A DNA stretch of 64,000 bases, taken from contig NZ_CP107958.1 in NCBI RefSeq assembly GCF_036075115.1, forward strand, positions 3,472,001 to 3,536,000. The letters are read 5' to 3'. Positions 7,395 through 15,566 of this stretch are shown here, piece after piece. Numbering within the stretch: the first letter of the stretch is position 1; each line of letters starts with the position of its first letter. The notes below the pieces were generated by a model. The model had not been told where the DNA came from. It made no database searches and was given only the letters and a program-made list of their open reading frames with translations. This DNA is from Streptomyces sp. NBC_00377. Its GTDB lineage: Bacteria > Actinomycetota > Actinomycetes > Streptomycetales > Streptomycetaceae. Made by a program: the position numbers and the translations under genes.

Positions 7395-9092
7395 ATGTCC
7401 CCACTCAAACGAACGACACGACTCTGGTCGGGAGCCGCGGGCGTCATGGCCGCCGCCCTCGCCCTGTCCATGACGGGCGCGGCTCAGGCGTCCGCCGCGG
7501 ACCTGAACAACGCCAAGAACGCCGGCTTCGAGTCCGGCCTCGCCGCCTGGACCTGTTCGGCGGGCAGCGGTACGACCGTCCCGTCACCGGCGCACACCGG
7601 CGCGGCGGCGCTGAAGGCGACGCCCGCCGGCCAGGACAACGCCCGGTGCGCCCAGACCGTGGCCGTGAAGCCCAACTCGACGTACACGCTGAGCGCGTGG
7701 GTCCAGGGCGGCTACACCTACCTGGGCGTGACCGGCACGGGCACCACGGACGTCTCGACCTGGACCCCGGACTCGCCGGCCTGGAAGCAGCTGTCGACCA
7801 CCTTCACCACGGGCGCCTCGACCACTTCGGTGACGGTGTACACGCATGGCTGGTACGGCCAGGCGGCGTACTACGCGGACGACGTGTCGGTGTACGGCCC
7901 CGACGGCGGCGGAGGCGGCGACCCGGCCCCGACGGTCCCCGGCGCGCCGGGCGGCCTGACCGTCTCCGGCACGACGTCGTCGTCCGTGTCCCTCTCCTGG
8001 AACGCGGTGTCCGGCGCGACGGGCTACGCCGTCTACCGCGGCGGCACGAAGGTGACGGCGGTGACGGGGACTTCGGCGACCGTGACCGGACTCGCCGCGT
8101 CGACCGCGTACAGCTTCCAGGTCACGGCGACCAACGCGGCGGGCGAGTCGGTGAAGTCGACGGCGGTGACCGCGACGACGACCACGGGCGGCACCGGGGG
8201 CGGGACACTGCCCAAGCACGCGGTGACGGGCTACTGGCAGAACTTCAACAACGGCGCGACCGTCCAGCGGATCTCCGGCGTCTCCTCCCAGTACGACATC
8301 ATCGCCGTGGCCTTCGCCGACGCGACGACGACCCCGGGCGCCGTGACCTTCAACCTGGACTCGGCGGGCCTGGGCGGCTACACGGTCGACCAGTTCAAGG
8401 CGGACATCAGGGCGAAGCAGGCGGCCGGCAAGAAGGTCATCGTCTCGGTGGGCGGCCAGAACGGCACCGTGTCGGTGAGCGACCCGACGTCCGCGGCCAA
8501 CTTCGCGAACTCGGTGTACGCCCTCATGCAGACGTACGGCTTCGACGGCGTCGACATCGACCTGGAGAACGGCCTGAACGCGACGTACATGTCGCAGGCG
8601 CTGCGGTCCCTGTCGTCGAAGGCGGGATCGGGGCTGGTCCTCACGATGGCCCCGCAGACGATCGACATGCAGTCCACGTCGAACGGGTACTTCCAGACGG
8701 CACTGAACGTGAAGGACATCCTCACGGTCGTCAACATGCAGTACTACAACAGCGGTTCGATGCTGGGCTGCGACGGCAAGGTGTACTCGCAGGGCTCGGT
8801 GGACTTCCTGACGGCGCTGGCCTGCATCCAGTTGCAGGGCGGCCTCTCCCCCTCCCAGGTGGGACTGGGCCTGCCGGCCTCCACGAGCGGCGCGGGCAGC
8901 GGATACGTGTCGCCCGCGGTGGTCAACAACGCCCTGGACTGCCTCACCAAGGGCACCGGCTGCGGCTCCTTCAAACCGTCGAAGACCTACCCCGATCTGC
9001 GGGGCGCGATGACCTGGTCGACGAACTGGGACGCGGCGGCGGGCAACGCCTGGTCGAACGCGGTGGGCCCGCATGTGCACGGACTGCCGTAA
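7395..9092 (+). CDS. Secreted GH18 chitinase with carbohydrate-binding and FnIII domains
   Basis: 565 residues. Sec signal peptide with KRTTR n-region and cleavage after ASA near residue 34; a beta-sandwich carbohydrate-binding module (about 35-175, aromatic-rich, NAGFESGLAAW start); a Gly/Pro linker; a fibronectin III domain (about 187-270); then the GH18 barrel (about 275-565). The catalytic DxxDxDxE motif is present as FDGVDIDLE near residues 383-391, with the general acid Glu intact. It hydrolyses extracellular chitin to oligomers. The ATG at 7395 is chosen because the next in-frame Met would remove the positive n-region. The DasR-type site upstream fits the substrate. Confidence 0.95.
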   Translation: MSPLKRTTRLWSGAAGVMAAALALSMTGAAQASAADLNNAKNAGFESGLAAWTCSAGSGTTVPSPAHTGAAALKATPAGQDNARCAQTVAVKPNSTYTLSAWVQGGYTYLGVTGTGTTDVSTWTPDSPAWKQLSTTFTTGASTTSVTVYTHGWYGQAAYYADDVSVYGPDGGGGGDPAPTVPGAPGGLTVSGTTSSSVSLSWNAVSGATGYAVYRGGTKVTAVTGTSATVTGLAASTAYSFQVTATNAAGESVKSTAVTATTTTGGTGGGTLPKHAVTGYWQNFNNGATVQRISGVSSQYDIIAVAFADATTTPGAVTFNLDSAGLGGYTVDQFKADIRAKQAAGKKVIVSVGGQNGTVSVSDPTSAANFANSVYALMQTYGFDGVDIDLENGLNATYMSQALRSLSSKAGSGLVLTMAPQTIDMQSTSNGYFQTALNVKDILTVVNMQYYNSGSMLGCDGKVYSQGSVDFLTALACIQLQGGLSPSQVGLGLPASTSGAGSGYVSPAVVNNALDCLTKGTGCGSFKPSKTYPDLRGAMTWSTNWDAAAGNAWSNAVGPHVHGLP

Positions 9093-9116
9093 CCCGGCGG
9101 CCGTGCCGGGTCACGC

Positions 9117-9137
9117 GTGACGGGTGACGGGTGACGG
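9117..9137. repeat. Short tandem repeat, 3 x GTGACGG
   Basis: Three perfect 7-bp copies (9117-9123, 9124-9130, 9131-9137) just after the chitinase. The rest of the 155-bp gap to 9247 is low-complexity CGTGCGCC-like sequence with no gene or clear terminator. Confidence 0.7.
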
Positions 9138-9247
9138 AGGGCGTCGCTCCACGGCACGACCGTGGGCGGCGCCCTTCCACGCGTCCACGCATCCGTGCGC
9201 CGTGCGCCACGCACCGTGCGCCCAGGCGTCCGTGCGTCCGCCGTCCC

Positions 9248-9625
9248 TTACCCCGTCGGCCGGTAGTACCCGAGCACCCAGGCCAACTGGGCGAACCAGC
9301 CCCGCATCCGCTCCCTCGGCTTCGCCGTCACCACGCATTCGTAGACCCTGCCGTCCACATGCACGACGGCGACCATGAGCGCCTTGCCGTCGGGGCTCGC
9401 CTTGTAGTGGACGCTCCGGATCTCGGGCCAGGGGAAGTCGACCGTGATGTCGTACATCTCGAAGGCGACGCCCGACGCGTCGACCACGACCGAGTTGCGC
9501 TTGTCGACCGCGAGGAACTCCGGGCCGGACGGCGGCGGGGCCGCCTGCGGGGCGTACTGCGGGGCGAACTGCGGCGGGGGCGGGCCGAAGCCCTGCGGAG
9601 GGTACGGCGGCGGCTGGTCTGTCAC
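9248..9625 (-). CDS. Hypothetical PH-like-fold protein
   Basis: 125 residues from GTG 9625 (VTDQPPPYPPQG); a longer form from 9682 is possible because neither start has a strong RBS. The first about 45 residues are Pro/Gln-rich and disordered. The remainder (about 48-125) is a beta-rich domain with the pattern DASGVAFEMYDITVDFPWPEIRSV, resembling a small PH-like fold, ending in an amphipathic helix. A similar pattern (DAKGVRLRLDEEACEFRWDEIGAI) occurs in the protein at 14839-15537, so the two may be paralogous domains. No function is assigned. It is divergent from the ECF sigma gene. Confidence 0.7.
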   Translation of the reverse strand: MTDQPPPYPPQGFGPPPPQFAPQYAPQAAPPPSGPEFLAVDKRNSVVVDASGVAFEMYDITVDFPWPEIRSVHYKASPDGKALMVAVVHVDGRVYECVVTAKPRERMRGWFAQLAWVLGYYRPTG

Positions 9626-9690
9626 AGCGGAAACGTACCCCCGCGGCCCCTGTGCGCCCACTTCCGGTTTTCCCTGAAACATTTCCCGCC

Positions 9691-9709
9691 CCTCACCGCA
9701 TTAGTGAGG
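9691..9709. promoter_or_regulatory. Inverted repeat upstream of the ECF sigma gene
   Basis: CCTCAC (9691-9696) and GTGAGG (9704-9709) form an inverted repeat 38 bp before the sigma factor ATG, in the divergent gap. GTGAGG is directly repeated at once (GTGAGGTGAGG). It could be an operator or a leader hairpin; only the symmetry is seen. Confidence 0.3.
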
Positions 9710-9746
9710 TGAGGACGACAGCGGAACCGACGCAGGGGGAACACTC

Positions 9747-10259
9747 ATGAGGCAGGCCGCCCGCGCGGACCAGTACGCCGAGTTCGCGGCGGCGCGGGCC
9801 GGGCATCTGTACCGGTCGGCGTGTCTGCTCACCGCCGGGGACACACACCTCGCCGAGGATCTGGTTCAGGAGACCCTCGGCAGGCTGTACGTCCGCTGGG
9901 GGCGGGTGTCCAGGGTCGAGAACCCGGCCGGGTACGCGCAGACCGTCCTCACCCGCACCTTCCTCACCCATCAAAGACGGCGCAGCAGCAGGGAGCGGGC
10001 GGTCGACACGCTTCCCGACCTGGCCGACGGCGCGGCCACCGACACCCCGCTCCGGCTGACGCTGCTCCAGGCGCTCGGGCGGCTGCCCGCCAAAGACCGG
10101 GCGGTCGTCATCCTGCGGTACTGGGAGGACCGCTCGATCGAGGAGACCGCCGACGCGCTGAACGCCACCTCGGCGGCGGTGCGGACGCGGTGCTCGCGGG
10201 CGCTGGGGCGCCTGCGGGACCTGCTGGGCGAGGACATCGGCACCTACGCACGCCCCTGA
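9747..10259 (+). CDS. SigE-family ECF RNA polymerase sigma factor
   Basis: 170 residues with both ECF regions: sigma region 2 (about 15-80, LLTAGDTHLAEDLVQETLGRLYV, then the -10 recognition helix) and region 4 (about 105-160, LPAKDRAVVILRYWEDRSIEETADAL and the HTH SAAVRTRCSRALGRLR). Length and the DTHLAEDLVQ variant fit the SigE-50 type ECF subfamily common in actinobacteria, which direct RNA polymerase to envelope or stress promoters. RBS GGGGGA lies just upstream. The next gene, a single-pass membrane protein, is the likely partner. Confidence 0.93.
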   Translation: MRQAARADQYAEFAAARAGHLYRSACLLTAGDTHLAEDLVQETLGRLYVRWGRVSRVENPAGYAQTVLTRTFLTHQRRRSSRERAVDTLPDLADGAATDTPLRLTLLQALGRLPAKDRAVVILRYWEDRSIEETADALNATSAAVRTRCSRALGRLRDLLGEDIGTYARP

Positions 10260-10373
10260 GACGGACCCTGATCCAGCCCCCGACCGGCACGGACCGGCCC
10301 CGGGACACTCCGTCCGGCCGTCCGGCCCCCTCACTTCGACTTCCCTCCAAGCTCGTGGAAACGGTGGTTCACC

Positions 10374-11636
10374 ATGCCCGCAGACCAGCACGGCGATCCC
10401 TTCGAGGCCCGCCTCTCCGCCGCCCTGCATCAGGCGGGCGGCGCCTTCGACTCCCCCCGTACCGGCCTGTCCACCGCCGGGGCGGCGCGTGGCCGGCGGA
10501 TGCAGTTGCAGCGCCGCGCAACGATCGCGGGGGGAGCGGCGGGGATCGCCCTCGTCGGGGTGAGCGGGGCACTGCTCGTGCCGTGGGACGGTACGCCCGC
10601 CCCACGGCCCTCCTCCGTCGCCGCGACCGGATCCAGTTCCGGGGCCAAGGCGTCCTACTCCGCCGACGACGTGGTCCGCACCCTGAAGAAGCTGCTTCCC
10701 GAGGGGAAGTTCAGCCGGACGGAGGCGCGCGGCACGGACGGGAAGCTGCCGCCGCTCGCCGTGGGCGTGTTCGACGACGGCAAGGGCGAGGGATCCATCT
10801 CGGTGGGGCTGGACCGGATGCCGGCGAACGAGGGCGAGCTGGATCCGTCCGCCCGGGTGATGCCCTGCGCGGACGGCGCGCAGTCGGGCCTCGACAGCTG
10901 CCGGACCGAGGTCCTGCCCGACGGGTCGGCGATCACCGTCTACCAGGGCTACGAGTATCCCGACCGCCGTGAGGACACCAAGGCGTGGGGGGCGGACCTG
11001 GTCACCCGGGCCGGGCAGCACGTGAGCGTCATCGAGTGGAACGCCGCGGCGGAGAAGGGCAAGCCGGTCACCCGTCCCGAACCGCCCCTGACCACAGCTC
11101 AGTTGAAGAAACTCGCCACGGCCTCCGAGTGGCGCCGGATCATCGCCGCCATGCCCGTGGAGAAGAGGCCGACCGCCCCGGCCGCCTCGTCCGCACGGCC
11201 CGCGGGGATGGCCGGCTGGCTGATCCTGCGCAAGCTCGCTCTGCTGCTGCCCAAGAACCTCGATCGCGTCTCGAACGGCAGCCAGGAGACCGAGTACGGC
11301 TACTTCGTCGTCGACGACGGCAAGGGCCGGAGCCTGGTCCAGGTCAACGTGCAGCCCGACATGTCCGACGTCGCCGACCAGCTGTACGGCTCCGGCTCCG
11401 AGACCCTGGACGACGGCACGCGGGTCGCCGTGAAGCAGGGGCCGGGCGAGAAAGGCGGGGCAGGAGTCGTGCAGTGGTCGGTCGACACCATGCGCAAGAA
11501 CGGCATGCGCGTGCTCGTCACGGCCTTCAACACCCCCGAGCAGCACAAGGCGGCGACCCGCGCCGAGCCCGCGCTCACGATCGAGCAGCTGCGGACGATC
11601 GCGCTCAGCCCCCGCTGGGTGAGCCAAGAGGACTGA
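10374..11636 (+). CDS. Single-pass membrane protein with duplicated extracellular domain; probable sigma-factor partner
   Basis: 420 residues. The cytoplasmic N-terminus (1-45) ends in RRMQLQRR, followed by one transmembrane helix (about 46-66), so the bulk is outside the cell. The outer part shows two related halves. The first starts VVRTLKKLLPEGKFSR and ends TTAQLKKLATASEWRR; the second starts LILRKLALLLPKNLDRVS and ends TIEQLRTIALSPRW. Both contain a GYxVVxDDGKG/FDDGKGEG strand. An internal duplication is therefore likely. It follows the sigma gene by 114 bp, the usual place for a regulator of ECF activity, but it lacks a recognisable anti-sigma zinc motif. Confidence 0.8.
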   Translation: MPADQHGDPFEARLSAALHQAGGAFDSPRTGLSTAGAARGRRMQLQRRATIAGGAAGIALVGVSGALLVPWDGTPAPRPSSVAATGSSSGAKASYSADDVVRTLKKLLPEGKFSRTEARGTDGKLPPLAVGVFDDGKGEGSISVGLDRMPANEGELDPSARVMPCADGAQSGLDSCRTEVLPDGSAITVYQGYEYPDRREDTKAWGADLVTRAGQHVSVIEWNAAAEKGKPVTRPEPPLTTAQLKKLATASEWRRIIAAMPVEKRPTAPAASSARPAGMAGWLILRKLALLLPKNLDRVSNGSQETEYGYFVVDDGKGRSLVQVNVQPDMSDVADQLYGSGSETLDDGTRVAVKQGPGEKGGAGVVQWSVDTMRKNGMRVLVTAFNTPEQHKAATRAEPALTIEQLRTIALSPRWVSQED

Positions 11637-11648
11637 CGGGGAACGCGG

Positions 11649-11789
11649 ATGGACTGGCCCTCGGGCTCGGGTTCGGACGCCGGTACCGCTGCGGGGGAAC
11701 CGGCGTCCGGGGGACCGGCCTCCGGAGACACGGCCTGCGGAAACCCTGCGGCCGAGGAGTGGCGCGGTCGGGACGCTCGCGCGGCGTGA
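11649..11789 (+). CDS. Possible small ORF after the sigma partner
   Basis: 46 codons from an ATG with GGGGAA five bases upstream, 12 bp after the previous stop. The product is Gly/Ala/Ser-rich and low in complexity (MDWPSGSGSDAGTAAGEPAS...) and ends ...GRDARAA. No homology is recognised. The well-placed RBS is the only support; it may be chance coding in the 213-bp gap before 11850. Confidence 0.25.
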   Translation: MDWPSGSGSDAGTAAGEPASGGPASGDTACGNPAAEEWRGRDARAA

Positions 11790-11849
11790 GGCCGCCTGCC
11801 GTGTTCGACCGACCGGGTCGCGCGAGTGCGGATCGCCGTGGAGGGCTGC

Positions 11850-13190
11850 TCAGAAGAACTCCGACCACGGCTGGTCCCAGACCTGCTTCACGCACAGCAC
11901 CAGGAACAGCAGCCCGGCCAGTGCCAGCATGGCGTTGCTCAGCGGTCCGTTGCGCCATCGGGTGGGCGTGCGGGAGGAGTTGAGCAGCCACAGCAGCGTC
12001 CCCGCGAGGAACGGCAGGAAGGCAGCGCCCAGCACGCCGTACAGGATGACCAGACGGAACGGCTGGCCCTGGAAGAGCAGCACGATCGGCGGGAAGGTCA
12101 GCCACAGCAGGTACGCGCGGAAGGGCCAGGAGCGCTCGCGCGCGCCCGAGGCGACCTCCGTCCCGGTGGCGTCGTCGTGACCCCGGTAGCGGGCCACGAA
12201 GTCGGCGAACATCAGACTGACGCCGTGCCAGACGCCGATCAGGGAGGTGAAGGAGGTGGCGAAGAAGCCGATCAGGAAGAACTTGGCCGTCGCCGTGCCG
12301 TACTCGGCCTCCAGGATGTCGGCCAGCTGGACGAGCCCCTTGTCACCGCTCGCGATCGCCACGTTCGCCGAGTGCAGCAGTTCCGCGCCGACGAAGAGCA
12401 TGGCGACGACGAAGATGCCCGTCGTCACGTAGGCGACCCGGTTGTCGAGCCGCATCACCTTCATCCAGCCGGTGTTCGTCCAGCCCTTGGCGTTGACCCA
12501 GTAGCCGTACGCGGCGAGGGTGATCGTGCCGCCGACGCCGCCGATCAGGCCGAGGGTGTTGAGGACGGAGTCCTTCTCGTCCGGCAGGACCGGGAGGAGG
12601 CCCGCGAAGGCGTCGCCCAGGTTGGGGGTGACCCGGATCGCCAGGTACACCGTCACCACGAACATGACGCCCACGAGGACCGTCATGACCTTCTCGAAGA
12701 CGGCGTATTTGTTGAACCAGACGAAGACCAGGCCCACCAGCCCGCACGCGACCGCCCAGGCCTTGAGGTCCATCACGTCCGGGAACAGCGCCTGGAGGGG
12801 CAGCGCGCTCGACGACATCGCCGCCGCGCCGTAGACGAAGCCCCAGACGACCACGTAGACGACGAAGAACCACGTCGTCCACCGGCCGAGGCTCGCCCAG
12901 CCGTCGAACAGGGTGCGGCCGGTGGAGAGGTGCCAGCGGCCTGCCGCCTCGGCCAGGGAGATCTTGACCAGGCAGCCGACGACCGCCGCCCAGAGCAGGG
13001 TGTAGCCGAAGTTGCTGCCGGCGATGAGGGTGGCCACCAGGTCGCCGGCGCCGACGCCGGTCGCCGCGACCACGATGCCGGGGCCGATGTACTTCCAACT
13101 GGACTTGCGGGGGGAGGTGTCGCTGTCGATGCCGGGTGGAGCCTCGGATTGTGTGGTGTTTCCCGTGGGGGGTCCCGTGGTGTCCGCCAT
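11850..13190 (-). CDS. Nramp-family-like membrane transporter lacking the canonical metal motifs
   Basis: 446 residues from ATG 13190 (a TTG nine bases earlier is possible). About 11 transmembrane helices with the Nramp/APC-fold layout. Helix 1 reads GPGIVVAATGVGAGDLVAT where metal-transporting Nramps have the DPGN metal site, and the region corresponding to helix 6 (GGVGGTITLAAYGYWV) lacks the MPH motif. Asp in AGDL is the only acidic residue of helix 1. The protein therefore belongs to the broad Nramp-related group whose substrate need not be manganese or iron. Leftward, single gene. Substrate unknown. Confidence 0.82.
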   Translation of the reverse strand: MADTTGPPTGNTTQSEAPPGIDSDTSPRKSSWKYIGPGIVVAATGVGAGDLVATLIAGSNFGYTLLWAAVVGCLVKISLAEAAGRWHLSTGRTLFDGWASLGRWTTWFFVVYVVVWGFVYGAAAMSSSALPLQALFPDVMDLKAWAVACGLVGLVFVWFNKYAVFEKVMTVLVGVMFVVTVYLAIRVTPNLGDAFAGLLPVLPDEKDSVLNTLGLIGGVGGTITLAAYGYWVNAKGWTNTGWMKVMRLDNRVAYVTTGIFVVAMLFVGAELLHSANVAIASGDKGLVQLADILEAEYGTATAKFFLIGFFATSFTSLIGVWHGVSLMFADFVARYRGHDDATGTEVASGARERSWPFRAYLLWLTFPPIVLLFQGQPFRLVILYGVLGAAFLPFLAGTLLWLLNSSRTPTRWRNGPLSNAMLALAGLLFLVLCVKQVWDQPWSEFF

Positions 13191-13471
13191 GAAGGTCAAG
13201 AAAGCTCAAAGGGGCCGGTCCGGCAAGAGGGCGTACGTCATCTCCACCCGATGGGCTCACATCCGCACCGAACGGTCAATACCGGGCGACCGGCGCGTCC
13301 GTGGATACACTGCGCGGCCAGGTCGCCGGTCGATTTCCGCACGATTCCGGCCAACGGCCTTTTGTCGCGTCTTGACCTGCTCATGCCACACCTCGACGAT
13401 GAGCGGCACCGCACCGCCGCACACAGCAAGCGCACAGCCCCCCACAACCCGGCTCCCCACGAGGAGAGTTC
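13191..13471. other. Divergent intergenic region, Nramp-like / carboxypeptidase
   Basis: 281 bp without a gene. A TTGACC at 13374-13379 precedes the carboxypeptidase by about 95 bp, and GGATACACT at 13302-13310 could be a -10, but no convincing pair or operator can be assigned. Confidence 0.4.
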
Positions 13472-14842
13472 ATGCGACTTCGCGTACGCGGCTCAGGCAC
13501 CGGCGCCACGAGCGCCCGTAGCGGCAGACGGAGCACCGTCCTCGCCGCACTGCTCGCCCTCGCTCTCGCCGGACCGGTCTCGGCGACGGTCACCGACGCG
13601 GCGGCGGGCAGCGCCCCCAAGGCGGCTCCCTCCGCCGACGACATCCACCAGTACGAGATCCACATCCGCCACAGCACCCCCGAGACGCGCACCGCGATCG
13701 CCCGGTCCGGGGTGAGCGTCGACGAGGCCGACGAGGAGACCGTCGTCGTGTCCGGCCGCGCGGACCAGGTGCGCAAGCTGCGCTCACAGGGGTACGAGGT
13801 GTCCCTGCTGGGCTCGGCGCCGGACCGGGTCGCCGAGGGCGAGGTGCGGCTCTACGACTTCCCGTCCGCCGACTCCAAGTACCACAACTACGCCGAGATG
13901 ACGGCGGAGATCGACCAGCGCATCGCCGCCTACCCGGGCATCATGAGCAAACGGGTCATCGGCAAGTCCTACCAGGGCCGCGACATCGTGGCCGTCAAGA
14001 TCAGCGACAACGTCGCCACCGACGAGGCCGAGCCGGAGGTGCTGTTCACCCACCACCAGCACGCCCGCGAGCACCTCACCGTGGAGATGGCGCTGTACCT
14101 CATCCGCGAGCTGGGCGCCGGCTACGGCTCCGACCCGCGCGTCACCAACATGGTCAACGGCCGCGAGATCTGGATCGTCCCCGACCTGAACCCGGACGGC
14201 GGCGAGTACGACGTGGCGACCGGCTCCTACCGCTCCTGGCGCAAGAACCGGCAGCCCAACTCCGGTTCCTCGTACGTCGGTACGGACCTCAACCGGAACT
14301 GGAACTACAAGTTCGGCTGCTGCGGCGGATCTTCGGGGTCGACGTCCTCCGAGACCTACCGGGGCGCGTCCGCCGAGTCCGCGCCCGAGGTGAAGGTCGT
14401 CGCCGACTTCGTGCGCAGCCGGATCGTGGGCGGGAAGCAGCAGATCACCGCCGGGATCGACTTCCACACGTACAGCCAGCTGGTGCTGTGGCCCTTCGGC
14501 TGGACCACCGCGGACACCGCGACGGGGATGACCGCGGACGACAACGCCGCGTTCAAGGCCGTCGGGCAGAAGATGGCCGCGAGCAACGGGTACACCCCGG
14601 AGCAGTCGAGCGACCTGTACATCACCGACGGGTCGATCGACGACTATCTCTGGGGTACGCAGAAGATCTTCTCGTACACCTTCGAGATGTATCCGTCGTC
14701 CGCCTCGGGAGGCGGGTTCTACCCGCCCGACGAGATCATCGAGCGGGAGACCTCCCGTAACCGCGACGCGGTGCTCCAGCTTCTCGAGAACGCGGACTGC
14801 ATGTACCGGTCCATCGGGAAGCAGAGCCAGTACTGCGCCTAG
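13472..14842 (+). CDS. Secreted M14-family zinc carboxypeptidase
   Basis: 456 residues. Signal peptide (Arg-rich n-region, hydrophobic core about 22-38), a pro-region (about 55-130), then the M14 carboxypeptidase domain (about 135-440). Zinc ligands are visible as HxxE in HQHAREH (His197, Glu200) and His332 in DFHTYSQ; the catalytic Glu405 lies in YTFEMYP, and the specificity region has LNPDGGEYD and the Arg/Asn pair TDLNRNWN (about 271-278). It trims C-terminal residues from extracellular peptides. RBS GAGGAG sits 7 bases upstream. Its TAG stop overlaps the stop of the convergent gene in a shared CTAG (14839-14842). Confidence 0.95.
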   Translation: MRLRVRGSGTGATSARSGRRSTVLAALLALALAGPVSATVTDAAAGSAPKAAPSADDIHQYEIHIRHSTPETRTAIARSGVSVDEADEETVVVSGRADQVRKLRSQGYEVSLLGSAPDRVAEGEVRLYDFPSADSKYHNYAEMTAEIDQRIAAYPGIMSKRVIGKSYQGRDIVAVKISDNVATDEAEPEVLFTHHQHAREHLTVEMALYLIRELGAGYGSDPRVTNMVNGREIWIVPDLNPDGGEYDVATGSYRSWRKNRQPNSGSSYVGTDLNRNWNYKFGCCGGSSGSTSSETYRGASAESAPEVKVVADFVRSRIVGGKQQITAGIDFHTYSQLVLWPFGWTTADTATGMTADDNAAFKAVGQKMAASNGYTPEQSSDLYITDGSIDDYLWGTQKIFSYTFEMYPSSASGGGFYPPDEIIERETSRNRDAVLQLLENADCMYRSIGKQSQYCA

Positions 14843-15537
14843 TCGGCGTCCTTGACGTCGGCGTCCTTGGACTCGGCGTCCTTGGACCCGGCGTCCTTGG
14901 ACCCGGCGTCCTTGGACCCGGCGTCCTTGACGTCCGCGTCCTCGAGCTCGGCGATCCCGTCGGCCTCGACGGCCGTGTCCTCGGCGTCCGCTTCCCCTTC
15001 TTCGAAGTAGGCGTCGAGGACCGCGTCCAGCTGTTCCTCCCACTCCTTGAAGCGGGCCCTGGCCGTCGCCTCGATCTCGATCGGGTACCAGCGGCGGTCA
15101 GGGGTGTGCACCGTGATGGTGAACCGCTTGCCGAACCGCGGCGACTCGGTCTCTATCGCGCCGATCTCGTCCCAGCGGAACTCGCACGCCTCCTCGTCGA
15201 GGCGGAGCCGAACGCCCTTGGCGTCGGCGGCGATCCGGGCCCGGCGGTCGGCGGCCTCGAAGACCGGCCCCTCGGCGGGCTCGTCCGACGCGTCCTGCTC
15301 CTCGTCCGACGCGTCCGGTTCCTGCGGCGCCGCTGACTCCCCCTTCCGCTCCTCGGGCTCGACGGCGCCGACGCCGTCGTCCTCGGCCGGACTCGCGTCC
15401 TCCGGCTCCGCGGTCACGGGCGACGTGAGCCCGGGGATGAATGCCGGGTCGAACCCGGCGCCCTCCAGGGGCTGGCTGCTCGAACCTATGCGCTGCTCCA
15501 CAGCGGGCAGTATGGTCGAAGATCCTGTGCCGGACAC
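14839..15537 (-). CDS. Hypothetical acidic protein with PH-like domain and KDA-repeat tail
   Basis: 232 residues from GTG 15537. Residues 1-90 are acidic and disordered (Glu/Asp/Ser/Pro). About 92-170 form a beta-rich domain (RIAADAKGVRLRLDEEACEFRWDEIGAIE..., FTITVHTPDRRWYPIEIEA) that resembles a small PH-like fold, followed by a helix (RFKEWEEQLDAVLDAYFEE). The tail is five to six copies of a pentapeptide KDAGS/KDADV, encoded by 15-bp tandem repeats. Function unknown. Repeat number is likely to vary between strains without changing frame. Confidence 0.8.
   Translation of the reverse strand: MSGTGSSTILPAVEQRIGSSSQPLEGAGFDPAFIPGLTSPVTAEPEDASPAEDDGVGAVEPEERKGESAAPQEPDASDEEQDASDEPAEGPVFEAADRRARIAADAKGVRLRLDEEACEFRWDEIGAIETESPRFGKRFTITVHTPDRRWYPIEIEATARARFKEWEEQLDAVLDAYFEEGEADAEDTAVEADGIAELEDADVKDAGSKDAGSKDAGSKDAESKDADVKDAD
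14846..14950. repeat. 15-bp tandem repeat, about seven copies
   Basis: Unit GCGTCCTTGGACCCG on the plus strand. Three identical copies lie at 14876-14920, flanked by copies with one to four changes from 14846 and up to 14950. It lies inside the 3' end of the 14839-15537 gene. Because the unit is a multiple of three, copy-number slippage keeps the frame open. Confidence 0.9.
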
Positions 15538-15566
15538 AGTCAGCCCCTGACTTCGTTACCGGAGAC

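Noticed and set aside
14846..14950. 15-bp repeats considered as iterons of an origin
   Set aside because: They lie inside a coding region, keep the frame and encode a repeated peptide; no replication gene is nearby.
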